This document shows, in pieces, positions 7,634-15,722 of a stretch of DNA of 64,000 nt; position 1 is the stretch's first letter; each line of letters opens with the position of its first letter. Made by a program: the position numbers and the translations under genes. Source of the stretch: Stieleria varia (GTDB lineage: Bacteria; Planctomycetota; Planctomycetia; Pirellulales; Pirellulaceae); contig NZ_CP151726.1 of assembly GCF_038443385.1 (NCBI RefSeq), forward strand, positions 4,278,001 through 4,342,000. The letters are read 5' to 3'. Below the pieces are notes generated by a model. That model was given only the letters and a program-made list of their open reading frames with translations. It was not told where the DNA came from and ran no database searches.

Positions 7634-9640
7634 CTAAACGGCCTCCGCTTCTTCGTGATGCCAGAAGTAGCCTTGTTCAACGATTGTTTGCTTTGTCTTT
7701 TCGTCGTAATTCAGATGGTACGCGCGCGCCACATTGGGCTCCAGTGCTTCGTAGAATGTTTCATCGACCTCCGTGTCAGTTGAAAGAATGATCGTTTGAT
7801 GGCTCGCTGCAGGGAAGTATCGCGTCAACAAGTTCTCGCGATGCATGGCGTCGAGACGAGCCATCGGAGTATCGATGATTGCCGGCAGCCTACGATTCGA
7901 CGCTCGCCCAAGTCCCCATAGAACTGAGATGGCAAACATTTGCTTCTCCCCCTCGGAAAGTCGCTGCTTAGGAATCATCAATCCATCGGAGTCGAGGAGA
8001 GTTATCGAGAAATCCACTGGGTCGATGGAAATCGAACTAACAAGCGACTTCTTGCGGAGCAAATACTGAAATGCTTCGAGAATATTTGCTGAAAGCCGAT
8101 CAATCTTTGCCGCGGTTGATTGCTCAAGAAATACCTTCATCGTATCACGCGTACGATCCGAAAGCTGTGACATTCGTTCTGCATCATCTGAAGCAACTTG
8201 CTCCGCATTTGTGCGAAGGAGCTTCTCCTCGATCTTGCTTTCAACTTCTTCTCGCTCGCGAATTTTCTCATCACACGCTTGCTCAAGACGCTTCAGTTCT
8301 GATTCGGCCTCGGCATGCGCACGAACGGCCGCTTTCAGTTTTTCTGCGACATCCTTTATCTCTGCTTCTTTGGGAGTGGAAGCAAGTTGCCTGCGAATCA
8401 GGTCCAGCTCCGCACTGGTTTGCTCCAAGTCGAATACCAAAGAATCGCCCTGTTTTTTTAGACGTTCCAACTCTGTCGTCATCAACGACGACAAAGCGTT
8501 GCGTGAACCTTCAGACAAATGTATCGAATGTTCAGGCTCCTGAACGTCAGCTCGAAGCTGTCGTCTTTTCGCTTGGACCATTTCAATTGACTCCAAGACA
8601 TTTGCTTGGATCCCATGATCTCTTAGTTCGGATAAAATCGCCTTGTCATGTGAGTCGAGGGCCTCACCAGCCTGCAGCAACTGCTGATATGACCGGCCGT
8701 CCATATCGAACTCGTCAACGGATTTCAACAGATCCGGAATCACTGCCAGAGGCAGGCTACCGCTGGCGAGCCCAATCAAAGAAGACTCGATACCAGCTTT
8801 CTTGACGGCAAGCTCTCTTTTCTTGGCTTCATTATCGTTTCGCTCGTCCCAGTGCTTGCCACCTATGCGAGCGAATCGTTCTTCAGCCTTCGCCAAATCC
8901 TTGGCCGCAATACCAACGCTATTTCGTGCAGCCCCGCAGTCCTGTTTGTGCGACTTCAACTCCTCGCGAATGAGTTCCAGCTCACCTTTCCACTCATCGA
9001 CGGCCTCTCGATCACTGCTGGATATCTGACGTTCGGCGAGCTTCATCTGAACGACCTTCATATCCGCGATCAAACGTTCGGCAAGGTCCAGCCCTAGTAG
9101 GGACTTGATCGCTGATCCCAACGCGTCACTTGTTGATTCGTCGTCAGCAATAAACCGGATCTTTTCGGCATCAAAGAAGAAAAGCTGAGAGACGCCGATC
9201 GGAACAATTTCTTCCACGACGTGATTCCAGTTCTTGGAGAAGTCTGCGTGCTTCGCACCATCGCAATAGACTTCCAGATGTTCCCGAAGAGTCTTCTTAA
9301 CGTTCCAGCGACGTCGGATCTCGTAGATCCGCTCCACACCTTCCGAAACATACTGGAATTTTAGAGATATGGACGCTCCATCTGCAGGATCAACACCCCG
9401 ATGGATGCAGTCCGTCAGGAACTCACCATAGCTCTGGTTTGATCGTTTCGAGCAATTAGCGCGCGAACCATAAAGCGCGAGCAAGATCGAGTCGAAGAAT
9501 GAAGTCTTGCCACCGCCGTTGATCCCACCGACCAAAATGACTGGCTTCGGTTTTCCATTGCGGTGATCGGGACTGAGGTTGAAAGTCTGCTCACCACGGT
9601 AAAGGCAAAAGTTATAGAGGGATAGTTCGAGTAGCTGCAT
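7634..9640 (-). CDS. dndD: DNA sulfur modification protein DndD (SMC-like ATPase)
   Basis: Protein of 668 residues with an ABC/SMC-type split ATPase. Walker A is GGINGGGKTS (residues 38-47). A long charged coiled coil fills about residues 190-480. The signature RLSEGEKQMF and Walker B IIDTPMARLD lie near the C-terminus. DndD supplies ATP hydrolysis during insertion of sulfur into the DNA backbone. Its ATG directly abuts the dndC stop with no spacer. Length and motif order are normal for the family. Confidence 0.92.
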   Translation of the reverse strand: MQLLELSLYNFCLYRGEQTFNLSPDHRNGKPKPVILVGGINGGGKTSFFDSILLALYGSRANCSKRSNQSYGEFLTDCIHRGVDPADGASISLKFQYVSEGVERIYEIRRRWNVKKTLREHLEVYCDGAKHADFSKNWNHVVEEIVPIGVSQLFFFDAEKIRFIADDESTSDALGSAIKSLLGLDLAERLIADMKVVQMKLAERQISSSDREAVDEWKGELELIREELKSHKQDCGAARNSVGIAAKDLAKAEERFARIGGKHWDERNDNEAKKRELAVKKAGIESSLIGLASGSLPLAVIPDLLKSVDEFDMDGRSYQQLLQAGEALDSHDKAILSELRDHGIQANVLESIEMVQAKRRQLRADVQEPEHSIHLSEGSRNALSSLMTTELERLKKQGDSLVFDLEQTSAELDLIRRQLASTPKEAEIKDVAEKLKAAVRAHAEAESELKRLEQACDEKIREREEVESKIEEKLLRTNAEQVASDDAERMSQLSDRTRDTMKVFLEQSTAAKIDRLSANILEAFQYLLRKKSLVSSISIDPVDFSITLLDSDGLMIPKQRLSEGEKQMFAISVLWGLGRASNRRLPAIIDTPMARLDAMHRENLLTRYFPAASHQTIILSTDTEVDETFYEALEPNVARAYHLNYDEKTKQTIVEQGYFWHHEEAEAV

Positions 9641-11338
9641 CTATTCATTCTCCTCAAGGGACTGTTGATCGAAGAGATTTTGCTGAGCCGAGCTCACGTT
9701 CGAAACTTTTGCCCCTGATCTTTTCTTAGACCCTTTTGTGTTCTCAGGTTTGTCTTTTCGTATTGTTCGCAAATCCCGAATTTCTTCCGCACGCTTTTGC
9801 TCGGCGTCACGAGCGGCGAACGCTTCCTCGCCATCGGAAAACCGAGCCGCCTTGAGTCGCTTCTCGATCGCCTCGTATATTCCTGCGCGGCGAGTCATAC
9901 CGCGAAATTCTCTCTCAATGTCCAACAGCTCCGTTTGGAGCTGAAAAAATACGTCGTCCGCACTGCAGATATCTTTGAGCCGATCCCAGTCTTCTCGATC
10001 CAACAATTGATCGTCGCCACGGACTACTGGAAATTCCTCGCCGGTAACTTGCTTGAAGATATCCGGCAACGTGTCATCGTATTCGTGCTTTTCGTAAAGC
10101 CATATCCTGCGAATCTCGTGCATCTCTGCGGTAGAAACCAGTTCTATCTCACGCATCTCCTTCGGACCGTTTTCGCGAATACCTTGCTGGACCTCAAGCA
10201 CTCGTTTGAGCCAATACTCTCGCCAATTCTTACGGTAAGGACCGGGGATCGTCTTGCCGTTAAATAGCTGCACTCGTCCGTCGATCCGCCTGAAGTCCCG
10301 GCGGTTTCGCTCGACCTTGCCACGATTCTCCTTGCTCAGGCGAACTGGCTTTCCCTTTCTGTCGGTCTTACCGAGTTCGGAAATTTCTTTCTTCGTCAAA
10401 CCGATCTGGACAAGCTCTACATCGCGAAGTCCTTCCTCGTCACACGCCAATTCATTTCGGAGATCTAAGAGAGGTTGCATCCAAAATTTTTCATCGTCGT
10501 TCTTAATCATCGCTTCCATGGAGCGATCCTTATCGACGACGGTACAAACCCAACAGCCAAATCGGCTGCTTCCACAGCTAGGCGTCGAAGTATCCAAAAC
10601 GACTGGACATTCGTTGTCGGCGGAAGCTCCCTGGTACATGCCCATCAGCGACTTGTTGGTATGCCCCCAGGGATTCTTTACCTGCAAAAGAAACTGCCAA
10701 ACCTCGTCGTTATTCCAATCCTCGATCGGCGAATAGACAAGCGAGTTCGGGAGCGCAGCATTCGGCGATATGCGGTCCCTATACCGGTGCTTTTCGTGTT
10801 TCTCCATGTTCCGCGCACGTCGCTGGCTCTCTGCCTTGCGCGTGCCCAAAACAAGCATCGCTTCGCCGTTCTCTCTCACCACCTGCCGGATGAAATTGTT
10901 TGACGGATTGATTTTCATCCTCGAAGTACACCAACGGAACTGCGTCGTTGGCTTCGGGTAGCCCCTTCCGATCAGGTTGACCCAAAAGGTGTCCTTCACG
11001 TCTGGTACTAGCTTATGCGGAGTGAGCGGAACGCCTTGCTCAGTGGCCGCTTCTCTCATTTTGGCATGTGACGCATCGACCCAAACCGCGACCAGCGGTT
11101 GCTCGACCAACGTATCCGTCGAGATGACGTGAATCTGCTTCGTTCTTTGCTCGACAGGCAATCGCGAGACGGCTAGCCAAACAAGCTGCAAAACAGCGCT
11201 TGAATCCTTGCCACCGCTATACCCAACGACCCACGGAATTTGATCGGCCAGGTAAAGTTCTTGCACTTCCTCGATCAATTCCGTGATGGCAACCTTCATC
11301 CCTTTGCCGCCGAACGCAATTTGCTTTTCCCGTACCAT
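9641..11338 (-). CDS. dndC: DNA sulfur modification protein DndC (PAPS reductase-like)
   Basis: Protein of 565 residues of the PP-loop/PAPS-reductase family that adenylates the DNA phosphate before sulfur transfer. The PP-loop SGGKDS is at residues 41-46. Five cysteines, Cys137, Cys244, Cys255, Cys262 and Cys265 (CGSSRFGCWVC), fit the iron-sulfur cluster of DndC. The gene heads the dndC-dndD-dndE-HARE unit and is transcribed away from dndB across a 106-bp space. No dndA cysteine desulfurase is in the window; an IscS-type enzyme encoded elsewhere must supply sulfur if the system works. Confidence 0.93.
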   Translation of the reverse strand: MVREKQIAFGGKGMKVAITELIEEVQELYLADQIPWVVGYSGGKDSSAVLQLVWLAVSRLPVEQRTKQIHVISTDTLVEQPLVAVWVDASHAKMREAATEQGVPLTPHKLVPDVKDTFWVNLIGRGYPKPTTQFRWCTSRMKINPSNNFIRQVVRENGEAMLVLGTRKAESQRRARNMEKHEKHRYRDRISPNAALPNSLVYSPIEDWNNDEVWQFLLQVKNPWGHTNKSLMGMYQGASADNECPVVLDTSTPSCGSSRFGCWVCTVVDKDRSMEAMIKNDDEKFWMQPLLDLRNELACDEEGLRDVELVQIGLTKKEISELGKTDRKGKPVRLSKENRGKVERNRRDFRRIDGRVQLFNGKTIPGPYRKNWREYWLKRVLEVQQGIRENGPKEMREIELVSTAEMHEIRRIWLYEKHEYDDTLPDIFKQVTGEEFPVVRGDDQLLDREDWDRLKDICSADDVFFQLQTELLDIEREFRGMTRRAGIYEAIEKRLKAARFSDGEEAFAARDAEQKRAEEIRDLRTIRKDKPENTKGSKKRSGAKVSNVSSAQQNLFDQQSLEENE

Positions 11339-11444
11339 CGCTGAAATAACTTATCGCCAGAGGAAACCCCGGAAGTGCCCGCTGCCACTTCCGTTTAGAG
11401 CCTAGAGACTTCCAGCGAATAGGTCAATTATGTAGAATGCAGAA
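11339..11444. promoter_or_regulatory. dndC/dndB divergent intergenic region with palindromic operator candidate
   Basis: This 106-bp space must contain both divergent promoters. At 11370-11393 it holds a perfect inverted repeat, CGGAAGTG, an 8-base spacer, then CACTTCCG. DndB acts as a transcriptional repressor in characterised dnd loci, so the palindrome is a plausible DndB or autoregulatory site. No clear Shine-Dalgarno sequence precedes dndB. The operator call is inference from position and symmetry. Confidence 0.5.
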
Positions 11445-12479
11445 ATGGGAAGAAAACGAACAACACGCCGAAAGACAACTGGCTTTACCTATAGCCTGCC
11501 AGCGATCCGTTCGTTCCAAGCTGGTCAGCCCTATTTCACAACGGCGATCCCATTCGGAGTTCTCGCGAAACTGCTTGAACCGAACGCAATCAATGCCGGC
11601 GTGGAGCCACTAGATCGAGATCGAACGAGGGCGATCTCTCAATACATAACCAAATACGAGGAAACGTACGTTCTTCCTGCAGTCACGCTGTCGACCGCGG
11701 GAGACTGCGATTTCGTGTCGCTATGCGATTCTGATACGGGCGTCACGGCTGGAACGCTAATGCTGCCAATGGACGCATCATTGAAAATTCATGACGGCCA
11801 GTATCGCCTCCACGCGATTGCCAGAACCGTAGCCGAAGAACCTCACCTCGCCAGTGAAACTCTTCCTGTGGTGATTTATGCCGACCGCAACGGATGCGAC
11901 AGACGCTTTGGAGACATCAAGGCGAATCAACGCAAGTCAGGTCGCGCGGAACGGATCGTCAGCGATTCCGCCGACCCAATCGCCAACGTCACTCGCGAAG
12001 TCATCGCGAATGTCTCCGCGTTCACCGATGCGATCGAAATGGTAAAGACGACGATCTCCAACCGTTCAAGAAACCTGTTTACGTTCAGCGCGTTGTACCA
12101 AGCCAATGAAATTCTGCTTGCAGCGCAGCAAGATCAGTCGCTGGAAGACCAAGCCGGGTTCGCGGTCGCGTTCTGGCAGACCGTCCAAGACGCAATGCCT
12201 GATTGGACGTCGGATACGCCGCGCGTCGAACTCCGTAAGCAAACTGTCCACGCGCACGGCGTAGCTTTGTGTGCCATCGCAACGGCTGGCGCTGTCATTG
12301 TTGACCGTTACCCCAAGACTTGGACACGCAGGCTCGCCAAGCTTAAAAGCATCGACTGGTCTCGCAGCAACACTAGGGTGTGGGAGGGAAAAGTAATGCT
12401 CGGCGGGCGAATGACAAAGTCCGCTGCTTCCATTGATCTCACTGCGAAGGTCTTACTACGCCTACTTGGGAGTGACTGA
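11445..12479 (+). CDS. dndB: DNA sulfur modification protein DndB (DGQHR family)
   Basis: Protein of 344 residues with the DGQHR-type motif HDGQYRLHAI (residues 116-125) and the downstream segment DIKANQRKS typical of DndB. DndB is not required for sulfur insertion; it affects modification frequency and represses the dnd operon in studied systems. It is divergent from dndC, the normal arrangement. The N-terminus is basic (RKRTTRRKT), which fits DNA contact. The Cys-rich gene follows 63 bp downstream on the same strand. Confidence 0.88.
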   Translation: MGRKRTTRRKTTGFTYSLPAIRSFQAGQPYFTTAIPFGVLAKLLEPNAINAGVEPLDRDRTRAISQYITKYEETYVLPAVTLSTAGDCDFVSLCDSDTGVTAGTLMLPMDASLKIHDGQYRLHAIARTVAEEPHLASETLPVVIYADRNGCDRRFGDIKANQRKSGRAERIVSDSADPIANVTREVIANVSAFTDAIEMVKTTISNRSRNLFTFSALYQANEILLAAQQDQSLEDQAGFAVAFWQTVQDAMPDWTSDTPRVELRKQTVHAHGVALCAIATAGAVIVDRYPKTWTRRLAKLKSIDWSRSNTRVWEGKVMLGGRMTKSAASIDLTAKVLLRLLGSD

Positions 12480-12542
12480 TGAATCGCTTGTTGAGTCGTT
12501 ACCGCAGGGGGTCAAAAAACAATCGTGGCTTGGAGAAGAGGT

Positions 12543-12959
12543 ATGGTTGAAAAGAGGCAAAAAGTTTGCGGTGTCTGCGAGCGGACACTTGGGAAATCCG
12601 AAGTCGACATTTGCCGGGACTGCAAGTGCAAGGGTCCTCCATCGTGGAGCGATTGTAATGGCCCAATTGATTTCCGCTATAGAACAATGCGATACAGAGA
12701 CGCGACCGAATTGACCACGCAAGCTCAGAAACAGGCTGCATCAAAAGCCATTCAGCGTGAACTATCGCGATCCATCCGCGCATTGAAGTTGGTGCGAAGA
12801 GCTCGTTATCGCCTTCCAGAAAATTTCGACGAACTAACCGCTTCGTGGCTATCCAGCATCTTGTCCGCGTTGCCAACTGAGTCGTGGAAAAGAGTAACGA
12901 ACGAAATAAAGTTGGCGAATGACGTTAGTCTCGCTGCAAATCGCGACGAGATTCCATAG
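12543..12959 (+). CDS. Small Cys-rich protein of unknown function between dndB and HNH genes
   Basis: Protein of 138 residues that I do not recognise. The N-terminus has CGVC (9-12) and CRDCKC (24-29), a pattern fitting a small zinc-binding knuckle. The remainder is basic and helical (SIRALKLVRRARYRLPENF) and ends in an acidic tail. The ATG at 12543 is preferred over the GTG at 12525 because a Shine-Dalgarno-like ggagaagagg lies just before it. The gene sits between dndB and two HNH nucleases on the same strand, so a role in the phosphorothioation locus is likely but unknown. Confidence 0.6.
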   Translation: MVEKRQKVCGVCERTLGKSEVDICRDCKCKGPPSWSDCNGPIDFRYRTMRYRDATELTTQAQKQAASKAIQRELSRSIRALKLVRRARYRLPENFDELTASWLSSILSALPTESWKRVTNEIKLANDVSLAANRDEIP

Positions 12960-13007
12960 AATTCCGAACAAGCCGAAGAAACTTGAATCCGAAACGAGAA
13001 TGCTTTT

Positions 13008-13907
13008 GTGACAAACCAACTTGCCGGAATAATCAAAAAGCTCGCGAAGCTGCGCGTCGATCGGTCGAAAGGTGTTGCGCCGCACAAACCACTATTGCTC
13101 CTCGTCATGTTAGAACTTGCAAAGTCCGGTCTGCTGGTGACACAAGAGCTTTCACTAACGCCCGATATCGCCTTCCGCTTTTCCGTTTACTGGTCAATTG
13201 TTGCGCACCGGCGCACTCAACCACCTGACGTTAGGCTGCCCTTTCACCACACACGGTCGTCAAAACTCTGGACAACGCTCAAAGCTGACGGCACTGAATC
13301 TATGCACTGCGACTCTACAACCACAATTAGGTTGTCTGACGAATTTTTCGTAGCCCTTCAATCAGCTGATTTCCGGCAGGCTGCCGGGTACACCTTAATC
13401 TCAAACTATTTCGAGCATGCTGAGCAGGTTGCACTCTATGAGCTTACTGGAATCGAACCACCGGAAGACTCTACCGTCCTCGACGACCTCGCGATCACAG
13501 CCGACAAGGAGGCCCGCGCCGAAGGTCGCACGGCTCGGTTTCGAGTTGATGTCGTCGCCGCCTATTGCCATACCTGTGCACTAACGGGATATCGCATCAC
13601 TACAATCACCGGTCACTCGATCGTCGACGCCGCGCACATACACCAGTTCGCCCGTTCCCGAAATGACGATCCCCAGAACGGAATCGCCCTCTGCAAGAAC
13701 GCCCACTGGCTCTTCGACCTCGGACTCTGGAGTATCGACGATGACTACCGAGTCATCGTTTCCAAGGACGCCTTTGACGAAGCGTGCCCAACGCAGGAAT
13801 CGCTCGCTTCGATGGCCGGAAAGCAACTCATTCTCCCACGGGACGAACGACTCTGGCCGATGGCCAAGAATCTGGCTTGGCACCGCTCAAAGTGCTTTGT
13901 CGCATGA
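13008..13907 (+). CDS. HNH endonuclease with diverged sulfur-binding-type N-terminal domain
   Basis: Protein of 299 residues. The N-terminal region carries APHKPLLLLVML (24-35) and RLPFHHTRSSKLW (76-88). This is the same layout as the sulfur-binding domain of phosphorothioate-dependent McrA-type enzymes, with less conserved pocket residues than in the next gene. The C-terminal HNH domain has Cys187-x2-Cys190, DAAH (207-210), Asn224 and His233 (CKNAHW). It starts with GTG, and its stop overlaps the next start (ATGA), so the two nucleases are translationally coupled paralogues. It may be a type IV enzyme for sulfur-marked DNA or a partner subunit; the substrate is inferred. Confidence 0.75.
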   Translation: MTNQLAGIIKKLAKLRVDRSKGVAPHKPLLLLVMLELAKSGLLVTQELSLTPDIAFRFSVYWSIVAHRRTQPPDVRLPFHHTRSSKLWTTLKADGTESMHCDSTTTIRLSDEFFVALQSADFRQAAGYTLISNYFEHAEQVALYELTGIEPPEDSTVLDDLAITADKEARAEGRTARFRVDVVAAYCHTCALTGYRITTITGHSIVDAAHIHQFARSRNDDPQNGIALCKNAHWLFDLGLWSIDDDYRVIVSKDAFDEACPTQESLASMAGKQLILPRDERLWPMAKNLAWHRSKCFVA

Positions 13908-14797
13908 ATAATGAAGTTCTTGACCGCTTCCGAAAATTGAAAGTCTGGCAACGAGGCGATGAACGAGCACCGCACAAGCCGCTGCTTCTCTTGCTCGCGT
14001 TCGGTCGATACGTCGACGGTGCCGATCGTCTCATCCCCTACGCCGAATTTGATCGACCGCTCCAAGAATTGCTTGAACTATTCGGTCCACCACGAAAGTC
14101 GTACCACAGCGAATATCCGTTTTGGCGACTGCAAAACGACGGCGTTTGGGACCTCGAAAACGCCGACGCAGTCGAGAAACGACATGGACAGACTGACGCG
14201 AAAAAGAGCGAACTAATTCGGCATGGAGTTGCGGGCGGATTGACGGCCGAGCTATTTGAGGCAATCAACCAAGATAGAACGCTGATAAAGCAAATCGCGA
14301 CCGAACTGCTGGAAAAGAGTTTCCCGGATTCACTTCATCAAGATATTCTCGAATCTGTCGGATTGCTCGACGCAATTGAATTCACGCAACGACGCAAACG
14401 TGATCCAAAGTTTCGCGAGCTGGTCCTGCAAGCATACGAATATCGCTGTGCAATCTGTGGACTTGATCTGCGAATGGGGGGGCGCGAGTTAGGACTCGAA
14501 GCCGCTCACATCAAGTGGCACCAAGCACACGGCCCCGACACAGTCGAAAACGGTTTATCGCTTTGTTCGCTACATCACAAGTTGTTCGATCGCGGGGCGA
14601 TTGGCCTCACCGATGAACACATTTTGCTGGTATCTGAATCGGTGCATGGGACCGAAGGAATGGCTAACTGGCTTCTCACCCACCATGGACATGCGATTCG
14701 CAAACCACAGCGGCCTGACTATCTCCCATCGTCCAGCTTCGTGGGCTGGCACCGTAAAGAAGTGTTCCGGTCGCCGCCGCGCAGTGTTTTGGTCTAG
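13904..14797 (+). CDS. SBD-HNH endonuclease, phosphorothioate DNA-reading type
   Basis: Protein of 297 residues closely matching the ScoMcrA-like layout. The N-terminal sulfur-binding domain includes APHKPLLLLLAFGR (22-35), PYAEFDRPL (45-53) and SEYPFWRLQNDGVW (69-82). The HNH domain has Cys182-x2-Cys185, EAAH (199-202), Asn216 and His224-His225. In characterised members the domain binds sulfur-modified DNA through a hydrophobic pocket that includes a Tyr-Pro pair, and the HNH cuts nearby. The ATG at 13904 overlaps the upstream stop by 4 bp; the longer in-frame extension is a shadow of the first HNH gene. Such enzymes normally conflict with dnd, so co-location with dndBCDE is notable. Confidence 0.85.
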   Translation: MNNEVLDRFRKLKVWQRGDERAPHKPLLLLLAFGRYVDGADRLIPYAEFDRPLQELLELFGPPRKSYHSEYPFWRLQNDGVWDLENADAVEKRHGQTDAKKSELIRHGVAGGLTAELFEAINQDRTLIKQIATELLEKSFPDSLHQDILESVGLLDAIEFTQRRKRDPKFRELVLQAYEYRCAICGLDLRMGGRELGLEAAHIKWHQAHGPDTVENGLSLCSLHHKLFDRGAIGLTDEHILLVSESVHGTEGMANWLLTHHGHAIRKPQRPDYLPSSSFVGWHRKEVFRSPPRSVLV

Positions 14798-14840
14798 CTG
14801 GCCGGGAACTAGAATTAGGCAAAACGGTTGCGTTCAATTG

Positions 14841-15722
14841 CTAGCCGAAATTCGGAAACTGTTTACCAATCAAAATTTCCTGTTCGAGTCCCCGATGATG
14901 AAGGTCAAATAATTCAGTCATCCGCAGAACATTTGGAACTTCGTGTCGATTGCAGATTCTCTTCAATACGTTGAGGTTCGACTGAATCAATGATCTCTTT
15001 CCATACTTCAAAATTAGTTCATTGATGTCATCCGGGACATGCAAACAAACTCGAGCTCCACACGCGTCGTAGAGTCTGATGTATTCGTCGATGCCAACCG
15101 GATCATAGTCTCCCCAGTGCAGAATCTGACAGGATTGCATCGGGGGCGATGCCAGCCATCGAAGCAATCGGGACGACATTCGTCCTGCGCTGTAGATCGC
15201 AAGATCAGTTCCAGGCAACACTAATTCGTAACGCCAGAATGTGTCTGCGTTCTCGATGACCGTAATCGTTCCTGAAAACTCCCAGTCAGAATCGTCAGTT
15301 ATCGAAATTGCTGCACAACCAGCAATCTCGGATAGCTCACTGATCGAGACCGACGTAACGCTGGTAGTTCGCTGAATGACAATGCCCGGTTTAATTGTCC
15401 GAAGCAGCACCGCCTCGGCAATCGAGCCTGCGAACGCCTTTGCGTCGCCGCGCAATTCGACCGCTGACGCGTGATCCTGGACAAGATCCTCGCTAAAGTT
15501 GAGACCCTGGGGAAGTTCGTCGTGTACCAGCGCGTCGAACGCAGCCACGCTGGAGATACGCAGTCTACGACCGCGGCCACTCTTACCCCGTTCCCACTGA
15601 ACGGCACCACAGGCATGCAGACGGTTGACCAGAACTTGTGTTCCTTTTCGCAGCGACGACTCAGCAACACCATCGGTTTGCTCTTGCAGCTTTCGTAGAA
15701 GCGTTATCTCATCGCTACGCAC
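14841..15722 (-). CDS. jetD: Wadjet-type JetD-like protein (Toprim fold), probably orphaned
   Basis: Protein of 293 residues from a GTG at 15722 that overlaps the SMC-like stop. The longer frame up to 15935 only reads antisense-like sequence of the upstream gene. The C-terminal half resembles JetD: a Toprim-like strand ILHWGDYDPVGIDEY and the terminal LEQE motif. The N-terminal region looks like winged-helix arms but is shorter than in typical JetD proteins of about 390-400 residues. JetD is the nuclease subunit of Wadjet, which cuts small circular DNA together with an SMC complex. With the SMC partner truncated and JetA/JetB absent, the protein is probably not functional in defence. Confidence 0.65.
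   Translation of the reverse strand: MRSDEITLLRKLQEQTDGVAESSLRKGTQVLVNRLHACGAVQWERGKSGRGRRLRISSVAAFDALVHDELPQGLNFSEDLVQDHASAVELRGDAKAFAGSIAEAVLLRTIKPGIVIQRTTSVTSVSISELSEIAGCAAISITDDSDWEFSGTITVIENADTFWRYELVLPGTDLAIYSAGRMSSRLLRWLASPPMQSCQILHWGDYDPVGIDEYIRLYDACGARVCLHVPDDINELILKYGKRSLIQSNLNVLKRICNRHEVPNVLRMTELFDLHHRGLEQEILIGKQFPNFG

Noticed and set aside
13784-13903. N-terminal extension of the second HNH gene
   Set aside because: The upstream in-frame codons overlap the first HNH gene and read as its shadow; the ATG at 13904 forms an ATGA junction and starts the conserved domain.
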